A stretch of 64,000 nt of DNA from Tyto alba (Eukaryota; Chordata; Aves; Strigiformes; Tytonidae). Of the stretch, positions 28,701 through 40,700 are shown piece by piece (the first letter of the stretch is position 1; each line of letters starts with the position of its first letter). A program made the translations under genes and the position numbers. The stretch is from NCBI RefSeq assembly GCF_018691265.1, contig NW_024881329.1:6076001-6140000 (forward strand), given 5' to 3'. Below the pieces are notes generated by a model. It was not told the DNA's origin and did not search any database. It worked only from the letters and a program-made list of their open reading frames with translations.

Positions 28701-31700
28701 GACAAGCTACAAAGGAACCTTTGTTTAAGAAAAAGCATTCCACTCCAATATTTAATGAGTGTAATTCATAAAGCCCTCCTCTCCTAGAGCCTTTTCCTAG
28801 GAATAAGCACATACTGAAAGAGGAGGACCCAAGGTACTTCTAGGCTTCTAATTCTCTTGAATAGCTATTAGTGCATACTGGGGAAGGAGATAAAGAAAGT
28901 AGCGTTAGTATCTACTTGCTTTAGAGTTAAAAAAAAAAAAATCTGCTTTTTATTTTATTGAAGGGTGTTTGTAAATGTTAATTGAATGTATATTAGGATT
29001 GTTAATGAGTTTTACACTATCAGTGATGAGGTGGGGGGGAAACCCTGTGTGTGTGTGCGTACACACACACGTGTAGTTACCAAGCAGCGTGCTCTATAGG
29101 CAAGCTATTAAGTCACCACTGCCAAGTTGTGCCTCTCCTTTCCTGTGGAGTAGAATCCATGGTGTGATTGTGGTTAAACGTTTTCAGAAGCAAATGCAGA
29201 CTTCAGCTGTTCTTTTAGGGATATCATACCTATATGAGCTCTACCAAGTCTTTAATCTGAATCTTTTTCTGAAAATCAGCATGAGCTAGTACCTGAGACT
29301 TTCAACATGGGGTCATTACTAAAAAGTTGATGTAGAAATAGAGAGTTGATAGCAAAAGGAACTTTATGCTAAAAATCTCTATCAAAAAATCTACAATGTA
29401 TATTTCATGTATTAATTTATTGGGCCGATCTTAACTTTGCTTTAGGTATTTAATGCTTCACTGCAGACTTGATGCTGCAGTTTCATTTTATTTAGAATCA
29501 ATTCCTAGGGCAGGAGGAGGATTTTGTAAGATTCCTGGCGTGTGGACCCCATCCAACACTGACGTTCAGTGGTCATGGAGTGGGCTGTGGGCACACAGTG
29601 ACAGGAGCACGGTCATGCTGGCATTCCATCACTCACCAGCCATTACCTTTATCTAATCTCTTCAGTACACTTTAATATCCAGAGCCTAGATGGACATTCT
29701 GTCTCACGACATAGTGCAGCCAGAAATAGAAACCACAAGCAGATTAAGCCCGAAATAAAGATAAGACTTTTTTACATTAAAGTCCTGAATGAGTGGGAGA
29801 ATGTGCCACGTCACTTTTTACATTTGGCCTGTCATTTATTTAGACTGTTGTAAATCCTCTGTTACATTAGAGGTATTGGATCTCATTTTAAGTGGCTGTT
29901 TTAAGTAACAATGAATTTTTGAACCTAGGGAAGCAGTCAAACTGTGAAAAATTTCAACATTTTGCTTTGTAAAACTAAAGGAAGAACATTTACTTAGAAA
30001 ATACATGGATGCTTTTTGCATACGATTCAGTTAGAAGAGGATTTGTACAATAAATGTTCACTGGGATATATGTTAAAACCTGCTAATTGTTATAATGTAC
30101 ACTGTAGGAGTTCTCAAAATTCTTTTCCTTTCATCATCTCCCGAGTCTAAGCTTTAAGCTTTTGTGTCTCTTTGGGTGTTTATAACAATTACAGGCCCGC
30201 AGAACTGCGTACAGGCTGTTCAAGTGCAATCAAAACCCTACTTCGAAGTGTAGCAGTATGTATGTTAAATTGTTTTGTTTAGTAACTCTGCTTTTAAGTT
30301 TTTATCTTGATGAATTTTTCACATTGTTTATTTGTCCCAGGCAAAGTGCTGTGACTAGCTGTAAGCTGCTGTCACTAAGCTGTGTGACAGCCTTTTAGAA
30401 CTCAGGATCCTTACTGCATATTTAGTTCAGTAGCTAACATCTTAAAGATATTTAATTAATCCAGTTGCTATAGTTTTTAATACAGTAGTCTTTTGCTGTT
30501 ACAAATGAGGGAGCATAAATCCAATGTATAGATTTTAATATGAAGAAGCACAACATTAGTATATAGCTGAAAATACTCTCTGGGATTAATAGAGAATTGA
30601 CTGTACTCTTTAGTAATACAGTAATTTTAAAAGGAATAGTATCAGTTTATGAGGGTTCATGTCATCACAGTCTCTTTAGAAGCCTCATTGTCCTCAATCA
30701 TGAAAACTATTTTTAGTTGGTCTTATATGTGTTAAAATTGATGAGAGAATACTGAAAGTAAACTCGTTTATATGAATTTGACAGTAATACAAATTGAGAA
30801 ACTTGGAAGGCCTATCAACGTTTGCTGTAAATAAAACAATAAAACAACAAAACTTCATGCAAAGACAGCGCATGCAAGTGTACATGTTTGTATTCAGGTG
30901 TGTATCTTGCTACCAAATAAAGGCAATGAAGGATGCTCTGATGTTCCTCTGATAGGTAGAAAGTAGCGTCAGAGATACAAATTGCTCCATTTTATTTTTG
31001 ATACTACCTTCTGCATGTTTTCAGAGGTACACCCTTCCAGTGTGAGGGCATTCCGAGCCTGGGAAGCCAGGCCAAGTCATTCCTTCCAGAAGATGCTACT
31101 GCAGCTTGTTTTTAAACATCTTTTCATTATTGACATTCTAAGACTTACTAATTGAAGTATCTGTTCATTGCTTAGACCTGCTGGGACCAGGGCAAATTTC
31201 TTACCTGTTTCTTTGGTCTCGCTGGTTTTCCTAAAAATTTTTACATCGTTTGTTCCTTTATCTTCTCTGGATCATTGCTGCTTCCTTAGGCTCCCACACT
31301 GCTTACAAAACTTCTCTGGGTCTGGGGAGTCAGGTGAAGAAACGCCAAGGGCTATAAATTTGAGAGGTGCCATTTTAGAATTTGGAAGAGGGAAGGTTCT
31401 AGCTTCTAGGAGTCCTGAAAAAGCTCAATATTATTTCAGGGTGAAAGATGAGTTGTTGTAGTTTGCTGCTGTTGTGTTCATAGTGAAGGCTCAGAGGATT
31501 ATTTCAGTTTTTGTTCATAAATGGCTCATAAATGTCAAACTTCAGGAGAAGGGAGAATTTCCTGTATGTTATAGTTTATTTAGAGGACTAACTGAAAGAT
31601 TACAATTTTTAGAATACTGTTCCCCTCTCCATCCCTTTGACCTATGAATTGTGACTTCTTCTCTCCTAGGACTTTTGAATTGCTGGAGGTGAACATAACA

Positions 31701-34700
31701 GCTGTAGGCATTAATTACTTTTAGTATAGTCTTCTGTTAAGTATTTTCTTTGAAACATGAATCTTTTCATGATTTTAACTTGTTTAACTTTTTGTCCTTG
31801 TCTTGTCCTATTGATATGCTCTTGGGGCTTACTGTCCCTTTCTCCTTCTGTGCATTATGGGAGAGAGACTGCTTTTCTTCTCAGTGTATCCACATTAAGG
31901 CGTCTGAATGCATGAATAGGTACCAATATTATTTCTTCCCTGTAGTGTGTATGGTTTACATGTGCGCATGTGCTGTGTTACAGGCTTTTTAGTATGCTGT
32001 AGTCATCCTAATAGCTATTGCTTTAAAAAAAAAAACAAAACAAAACAAACCCCTCCAGCTTCTGTGTCTACTAGCAGTGACAGCAACAGGACATTGGCAC
32101 AAATTGGCTTTCTTGCAATAGAAAACACGCTACTAATCAATAACTGAAATATATTTGAGTTTTCCTTTAGCCAGTTTTATATATTACAGACTTCAATGTC
32201 ATGTTTGTTGATAATAACACACCATCTCTGTTATCCCTTCTGAAGCTATGAATGTTTATGGCTGTGATCACTTCAGTCTCTCAAGGGAGAATGGTGCAAC
32301 ATACTTTGCATTTTGATACCTTTTTCACCTACAGCCTCTTAGGCAAAGCTTTCAGCTGTGTTTATCATGCACTGCTGAAAGAGAACCTGAAAGGTGAATG
32401 GGAATGGGTTATGTTAATCAGGATGTACAGGTTAAGACAGACAGCTGTTGAATCCATTTATTGATGTGGTACACAGTCTCCAGAATTAGTTACCCAATGT
32501 TCTGGTGTTTTTCAGCAAGTATATAACCCATGAATTGTGGGGTCCTACTGTGTCATCTGCAGCAGGGCATACGTACTCCGTTTTTCTGGAGGAGTCACTT
32601 CACTTCTGAATTCTAGCATCTTCTTCTATGGGCTCAATGTGGTCTGTGAAAGAACCCTGTAGTCATAATTCTAGTGTTAAAATCACCATTTCCCTTCCCT
32701 GGAACTTCCAATTTTTGGCCTTTTCTTACACTAGATGCTAACCATAAATTGCAATTAGTTAAATGCTTCCAAATCATACTTGTCTGACCAATTGCAATGG
32801 TCTCAAAATGACAAAAAAAAAAAAAAAAAGACCCCAATAACAACAAGGAAAACCCAAACTCAAAGCACTCAGTCAGGCAAACATGAAAAAAATCCTTTGA
32901 TTCCTAAATACCCCATTGATCAGAGATAGTGTTTCATGTCCATAGGTCCTGTTCTCCTGTGTGGATGTGGGCAGCTAATGGTGTATTCCCTTATCGGCCA
33001 GTGCTCTTGGGAAGCAGAGACTCTTCTGAGCAGGAGAGGGCCCTGGACTTCTCTGCATCATCCTTTCCTCCTCTTCCTTCTCCTCCTCCTCTTTCTAGCT
33101 GGCTGCTGTGCTGCAGCCTCAGCCTTCCCACCACGGCTGTGACGGCAGGCCAGGGACTGACCCTTGCGCAGACGCTATTGCCGCCGTTTTCTAAACAAGC
33201 CGAGGCTCCTGTGCTAGAGCCGCGGAAGGGAAAGGCCACCTCCCACGTGTTTGGGAGAACACGCTGCAATAGAAAGGGAGTAGATTTTCTACAAAATTTA
33301 AAGCAAGCAAATATTTTGCTCTTTGGAGTTGTTGCTAGGAGTCTCTGAGATGATGGTAATTTGGGAAATTCAGGGTAAACAACTGAAATTACAACATCTA
33401 GGGAGGGCTGCACTGGATTAAATAGCCTGGGTTTTGTCAAAACTGTTGCTGTGTTTCTGAATCCATCTGTGAATTAAGAGTAGTATTTTTTTTAATTTGG
33501 AATAATGAGGGGGAGAGGATTTCATCAAAATAAAAAGACCAATCATTTAGGGAAGATCTGTGAAATATGTTTAGCCATTAAAAGATGACATAGCCAAATT
33601 AAAAAGTTAATTTTTTTCCTTTTTAAAAAAACCCTGTCTCAGCAGTGGTTTCATGCCTTTAGCTTTTGTGTGATAGCAGGTTTAGTTTTATAAAAAGCAG
33701 TTTAAATTACTAATTTTGTTTTAATATCATTACAAGAGCTTTCAAGCCAAGTATACTGTCTTCAGTTTTTTGGAAAGTAAGGGAATGTATCTCTCCATGC
33801 TAATCTGAAGCACGTCTGTAAAGTAACTCTGAGGAAATACAGTAAAGTGTTTCAAGATTGATATGATTTAGTAATACCTATACTGTTGCTTATACAAATG
33901 TGGATGAGACTTGATTAAATTCAACTAGCTTACAGTTACAAAGACATTGCATATTGAATACATTTGAATATTGAATATATTTATAGAGGAATTTCCAAAT
34001 ACCTCTAGTTTGCAGTGGAATTTCGTGGAGTATTTTGGTGTGCAGAGGTACTTGTCAATATTTTCTGTGCTGTGATAATGCCATCAGTGTTACTAACTTT
34101 ATCAGTAAGTCTTGTGATTTTGCAGCTAATATAGAGGTTCAAGTGCACACTTTAACCGAAAGATCATAACATGCTTTATAATTAGTTCTTAAATAACCAG
34201 TTTAATTGCTTGAATTGTAAGATTTTTGTCTGTGTTTTGTCTGATTAAATTGCTTTATTAAATGTACTGGGAAAATTGGCTTGCTTATGCATGTCTCAGT
34301 GAGAATTTCTTTAATTTGTTTTGTATGTTATTTATGGAAAATGAAACATACCAGTTAAGATAAAATGAAATGCTGCAATTGCCTACTATGAAAAACAGAA
34401 GAGATGCACGTTTAGCTTAATAACGGGAGAAAGAGGTAGGGGAATTTCAGTAAAAATCAGAGTGCCATTTGAGTTTGCTGCACTATAACTCATTGTGGCA
34501 ATGTAATAATTTTACCAAAAATTAAAGAAATGATTAAAAAGTCTTGGAAGGTTTTTTTAAAGATATCAGGAAAAGTTACAGTAAATTTTCTGGGGGGAAA
34601 ATGATGAAAGGGTTGTCTGACTTTTATTCTTTTTTTTCTTATAGGCTGTTCATACAGGTATGCGGGCATATATTTATAATAAGAATTCTGTTATTGGCTC

Positions 34701-37700
34701 TCAGGCAGAGCATTCAGGGATGCGGACATACTACTTCAGTGCAGATACCCAAGAGGATATGAATGGCTGGATCCGGGCTATGAATCAAGCTGCTCTGATG
34801 CAAACACGCTCTTCTCTGAAGAGGCAAGTTCAGTACAGAAACTGTACAGAAAGCTTTTAAAAATTTTTTAAATCGGTGATCATTTCTAAAAGTGATATTT
34901 ATAAATATGTGCATGAAACTTATTCCCGTTTTAAAGAAATAATTCTTTTTAATTTACATTCTGTTGCAAATCAGTTAGCTAACATTAATTAAGAAAACTT
35001 GGTGTTCTGTATTTGTTTCTACATACAAGTTGTGTGCCCACATTTAATGACATGGATTAATTTCTGTGTGTATCTATACATATAATTTTTTAGGAAATTT
35101 CAGTTAAAAAATTATAATTTTTGTGAGCAAATTCATACACCTACAACAACCAGTTGGCAGCCTTGAGGAGAGGTAAGTAAAAGGGAAAAGACAGTAGAGT
35201 AATGAATTCTTTCAAATGAGTGTTTAGAACCAGGATTAAAATGCTGTTAAGAGGGAGAAAAATGTTAAGGATGGGTAAATCATAAAGTGAATAGAGTTAT
35301 GGATATTAACTAATTTATGCAGGTATTAACTGCTAATTTTTTTTACTTACTTTGGTGGTCTTCAGTACTTTTAAGAGGTTTTTATGCATTTCTCAGTGTA
35401 GAAAAAAAGCACTGTTACAAAAGGAGGATGTCTTTTGTCCCATTGTTCTTGATTAGTGCTAGAGGCAAACAAATTCAACTGTGCCTTCATGTGCTTCCAG
35501 TTTTTCCCTTTTCTTAAAATTGATGTGGCCTTCTTGATGTTTTGACCTTGAAATGTGACTCTTTCCCTACAACTCCTTGTGAAAGACTGTACTGTGAAAC
35601 AACCCTGCTTTTAACCCTTGGGGTTATAAGGATTAAAATGTCATGGTACATTTTCTCAGAGTAGCTTGCAGTATTGCTTGCTTTTGGCAAATCGAGTATA
35701 AGTAGAGGATAAATATCTCTTCCAGAGCTTTGCATCCTATATGATTCTGCATTAAGATTTTCTGGATTTAATTAAAATTTCAAATAACATGTAACCTGCT
35801 ACATGTTTTTTCTTTATCTTTTTTATTAGTATGGGAATAATTGAAAGAGGAATCGGTGAAGTCTGAGTCTTCAATTTGAAGATTAATCTGAAGTATTGAT
35901 CCAGTGTCCTTCCTCCTACTAGACTATCTTGGGACACTAAGTAGACTGAATGAAAACAATTGTTTCATGGCACTTACTCACAATTCGCCTTCCATAAAGC
36001 TTTAAGGAAGCTGAACTTAGTTTCAGAGAAAATGAGATGCTACTCCGAGATCAATGATACTCCATTGAATCATAAGAGAAAAAAATGTTATCAAGATCCT
36101 AGTCTTTATAAAAAGTCTAAGGATCCTAGTGTGTTGTAAGTTTAATATCAAGATTTCCGGTACAGATTTTTTAAAAATAATTATACAATAAGGTAAATAA
36201 GTAAAACTAGTGTGCATTGCAGCATGTATTAGGAGCAATGGGGGTTATATTTGTTGTTGTTGTTGTTGGTTTGGTTTTTTTTTTTGAAGGAATAGCCCTT
36301 AGGTTAGAAATTTCCTAGACAATGATAGTACTGCCTCGAATGTAGATTTTCTTTTCTGTCCTCTTGGCCAGAAATCACTAGTCCCTAAAGCATCTACAAA
36401 GATATTTTTAACTTTGAAATGAGCAGTTGGCGGGTTGGTTTTGGTTTTTTGGCTTTCAGTATTTCCCAGGATAGGAAGACTTTCCTCTTTACAGTTGTTT
36501 GTACATAATATTACACGAGTTGAAAGCTTTTTTCATACAATATTAGTATTTTCAGTTACTTTTACAGATGCATATAAATGACTTCTTCCTTGATAGCACT
36601 GTAAAGGTAACTTTTGTCTAAGTGGGATAACAACTGAGTTTTGCTGAGCGTATCTATCTTAACATGTCAACTTTATCACAGCATAGAGAAGGTGCTTTTG
36701 TGGGTATCCTTTCTAAAACAGTAACAAGACCACATCAACTTTTCACAATTAAGCAGTGTTCATTACTGACATGTATTTTCTTTCCAGAGAAACTGAAAAA
36801 GTGGATCAGCAAGCAGTTCCCCAAGTCAATCATCTGAATGCCTGTAAAGAGTGTGTGAAGGCAGAGATTACAGATACAAAAGAAAGTCATCAAAAATCAG
36901 CTGAAATGCTTGGATATGATAAGTGTGAAGAGATCAGAAGAGAAAAAGAGGAGGAGGAGCGATATATCCACAGAAAAGAAACTCTGGAAACTAAGAAGGG
37001 AAAGGCTAAGCATGCGTTAACAGAAGCTGATTCATTATTTCCAGACTTAACGAACGCATCCAGGTCCCAAGTAGCTCAGCCTCAGCCAGCTGAGAAAAAT
37101 GGAACGCTTCCTAGTTCATTAAGTATGAGTTCTGGCCTACTGGAGCAGAATGGTACCAGCTCATATAAAAGAGGGTTTGTTCCCAGAACAAATCCAGATA
37201 AACAGATTCAAAGAAAAAGTAACATGGCTCAAGTGGAGCACTGGGTAAAAGTCCAAAAGGGAGATACAAAAAGGTTAGTAATAGGCCCATCTTTAAATAG
37301 ACTGCCAAATGGCATTTTCTTAAATTAAAGGCAACTACATATTAGTAATATGTTTAGTGCAAATCAGAATGATATTTTACAGCGACATTATATAACAAAA
37401 CTTACTTTCTCCTCCAGTGCAGAATGGTATTTTTCAGGTGTTTTTCTTTTGGGAAAGTCAACAGAGGATTAGCTAATCAAATCTCTTTAATGTTATCACT
37501 GTATTGCAAACAGAAAAAGTGTGAGATTAGAGGGCTGTTTTTTCTTACTGTTTTTAACCACTGTAGTTGCTTAAAACTTCTTAAAATTTGCTACAATTGA
37601 AGAGCCAGAAAGTGAAGTGCAGCCCTCAGTTACCTCTTATTCATAAACAGCTACACAATATAAATTATAGATTATAATTTGTTTTCCATTTAAAGGATGC

Positions 37701-40700
37701 CAATTTTTTTTTTTTGCACTCTCTTCTATTCCTGTTCCAAACATCCATTCACTTCTCTACATCAGATCACTGCATTCAAAGTGTGTGTGCCACATATTGA
37801 AAGCTCTCTGTATTCATTTAGTTAATGAAGAGGTCCTAGAATGTTCCCATAGTCTCCAGAATCTTTCCAATTTTCAGTCCGTGAAAATTACCTAAATTGT
37901 AACAAGAGGTGGAATGCTCATGGGAATGCTTTTGTAATTTGAAAATCTCATAATTGCTTTACTTTCAAAGTGTGCAGTCAGATTAGGTACCAGTTGGAAA
38001 AATGAAGTGATATATGTATGTATCTGTTTGGAATGTCACCTAGTGTCAAATGGTGGGAAAGACAGTTGGGCTCTATGCTGCATGTGAGGATTTTTCAAAT
38101 ATGGATAACCTACTGAACTAGTACCATAGAAATTTGCTAAAACGTAATTATAATATACAACAATAAGAGACATTAGCATGTGGGTTTTAGTAGGGAGGAA
38201 ACATTTTGGGCATTTTTTTAAAGCTTATTGAAGCTAACATTTGTCATTTTGGATCCAGTAAGAAATTGAAGGCTTGCTAATTCTGTTTGGAGGTCCATTC
38301 TTCTACTCTCTTATCTTTGAAATTACACTTAAAGAAGCTTTCATACTTTTCAGTTTTATTTAACATTCTTCTAGACTGTTAGAGTCAGTTTACTTGTATC
38401 TTTTTTGCTTGGATATCAATCAGTGTTTCCCAAGAGAATATGACTTTAATGAAAAAAATTACTTGGTATGTTAATTGTTCTTATACCCACAGATGTATTA
38501 GTCTAAAATAACATAGAAAACTATTGAACTAATTAGCCAGTTCTTAAGAAAACTTCTGTTGGTGTCTTCCACATCAAAACTATAGACAGTGAACAGGCTT
38601 GTCTGATAGCTAAATAAGTACTGTTTTCTTCCTAATTACTTTTTTACAGTAAATCAACTTTAGGCATATATCAGGCGTAGTGTTAAGACAGTGCTCTTGC
38701 AGGTTCCAGCTTTTGTTCTAGATAAAACCGGCTGGAGGTGCTAAGTATTCAGTGAAACTTTGCAAGAGTTAACTGCAGTTAACAAATTCAACTGCAGTGA
38801 TGTAACCAAAATATAACACACTCTCTGTCTATATATAAATTCTCTTGTTACCTTAAGACCTTTCTTTATGTTCTATTTTAGCACAATTAACCTTGTTTTC
38901 TTTGTCTTTCCTTGACAAATGCTGTTACATTCTCTGCATTCAGAATAAATTGCATGTTACCTTCCAAAAGATTAATGGATTGATTTTTTTTTTTTTTTTT
39001 TTTTTAAATGGCACCCTCTCCCAACCTGCTGAAGTTGTTGCAGTGCACTTAACTGATGGATAAAAGTGTCATATTAGTTATGAAATGTCTTGAATTCAGG
39101 ATGTAGAAATTTGAGATAGAGATGATAATTTGATTGACATCCTATTTTTATTTTACTAAGTAGTTTCTTAATGCTTCATGTTTACTGTTATTCCATCTAA
39201 AATGTTGCAAATAAAGAACACCCTGATGATTTAGAAGCCTTTATAATTTTTGAACACAGAATGAGAACAGTTTTATTTGTTTCCTGGCTCAGGTGTATGA
39301 AGAGGCACTGCTTGCAAGCAAGTTGATTATGACAAAGGACTCTTTCAGCTAGAGGCTTCACACAAATACAGCAGTTGTTTGTATAATTATTTGCAGGGAT
39401 TGCACCTTTCATGTAGATATTTAGATCTTTCAAATAGATATTTTACTTCCTCTTTTTAAAAAGCAGTCAGAGCTGTTTGCTAACTAGTAAATATTAGCTG
39501 TCACTTTGGAGATTCATCTCTCTTGTACAAGGAACTGTTAGCTTCACTACAGTTACATCCAGTGTAGTCATCTGACCCCCTTCTGTTCTCAGGAAAGGGC
39601 AACACTTGCTTTGGTACGGTCCATGCCAGCCTTTGAGAGTGATCTAGAGAATTGGAAGAAGGTTTGAAAGGAGGCTTTTAGGAGGTTTTGGTTTTAAGTA
39701 ATTCCAAGTTCAGGACCATCAAACAGAATCTGTCCAGAAATTATTAGTCTTTGATCTCATTTCAGTGCCTGGATAGACATAGTGAATGCATAACTGTAAA
39801 GAATCTGCTATTTCTAACAGTTTATTTGCACTTAAAAAATATATATATATTAAAAAGTCTGATAAACGTAAGCATAATATGTCCCAACTAAATGCAGTCA
39901 TGTTGCGGAATTTCCTTCCTTACAAAGACAGTGTTCAACATTTTTTTGTCATGCAGAACTTTCTATTCCTTCCTGATTTGCTTAAGGAAGAAACATTACT
40001 TGTCTTTATTACATTCTGTGCATTCCCATGAATGGGCATAGTGTTTCCAATAATTGTATTTGTTTTCTTTTGAGCATTTATCTTCTCTTTTTACAGTATC
40101 TTCTGTGCAGTTGCTTCCCATTGCAGACCCTGAATGATTTTCATGGCCAGTAATCATATAATATGGCATCAGGTCATTTTTTCACTCTTCAGTGTCTGCT
40201 TTCCTTTTTATATTCATTATACCTCATCATACAAGAAAGGGAGATTCTCAAGAACAGCTGCTTTTGCTCATTTTTACTCTTGATCCCTGAGAAAGCAATT
40301 GTCCAGTCCGTTGTGGACTAATTTGAGTCATTTGGGACATTATTCCTTTCCTATTACAGAAATTGATATGTTATCTTAGTGCCTGTTTTTATGTGATGCA
40401 AATTATTGTTAAGGGTCTGAAACCTTGTGTGGTAGAGATGCCACCTGCTTAAAGCCTGTCATCTTAGCTGGAGGTTTCTCCCTACTTCATATACTGAGAA
40501 ATTGCAGCCTGCCTGTATGTAGGCAGTTGCTCTGAGTATGACTTCGCATGTGCATTACATTGCACAGAAACTTCATTCTTTTTTCTAGCAGGCTGAAGTA
40601 TTGCATGAAGCCTGCACTTCCCAGCTACTCAAAGTACTACTATCATCCAAACAGTTTTTAGTTCTTCTCAAAGTCATCCTTTTCTAAAGGAAAGGTGTGA

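Larger units (their letters stand above)
27543..34644. other. PLEKHA7: PLEKHA7 intron 5 in window (about 7.1 kb)
   Basis: GT-AG intron (GTATAG ... TTCTTATAG). It carries T and A homopolymer tracts (27637-27653, 28348-28365), a TG/CA near-palindrome (29047-29074) and a 36-base pure pyrimidine tract (33061-33096). A modest GC rise at about 33000-33250 has overlapping ORFs on both strands with no recognisable product. No exon is supported. Confidence 0.8.
34824..36787. other. PLEKHA7: PLEKHA7 intron 6 in window (GC-AG, about 2.0 kb)
   Basis: GC-AG intron with acceptor TTCTTTCCAG. Contains a short (TTG)n run at 36251-36268 followed by a T tract. Otherwise anonymous AT-rich sequence. Confidence 0.85.

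Noticed and set aside
32991..33440. 149-codon minus-strand ORF in intron 5
   Set aside because: It overlaps plus-strand ORFs in a locally GC-richer, pyrimidine-tract region. Its Gly/Arg-rich stretch is simply the antisense of the TCC repeat, and no family or splice context is visible.
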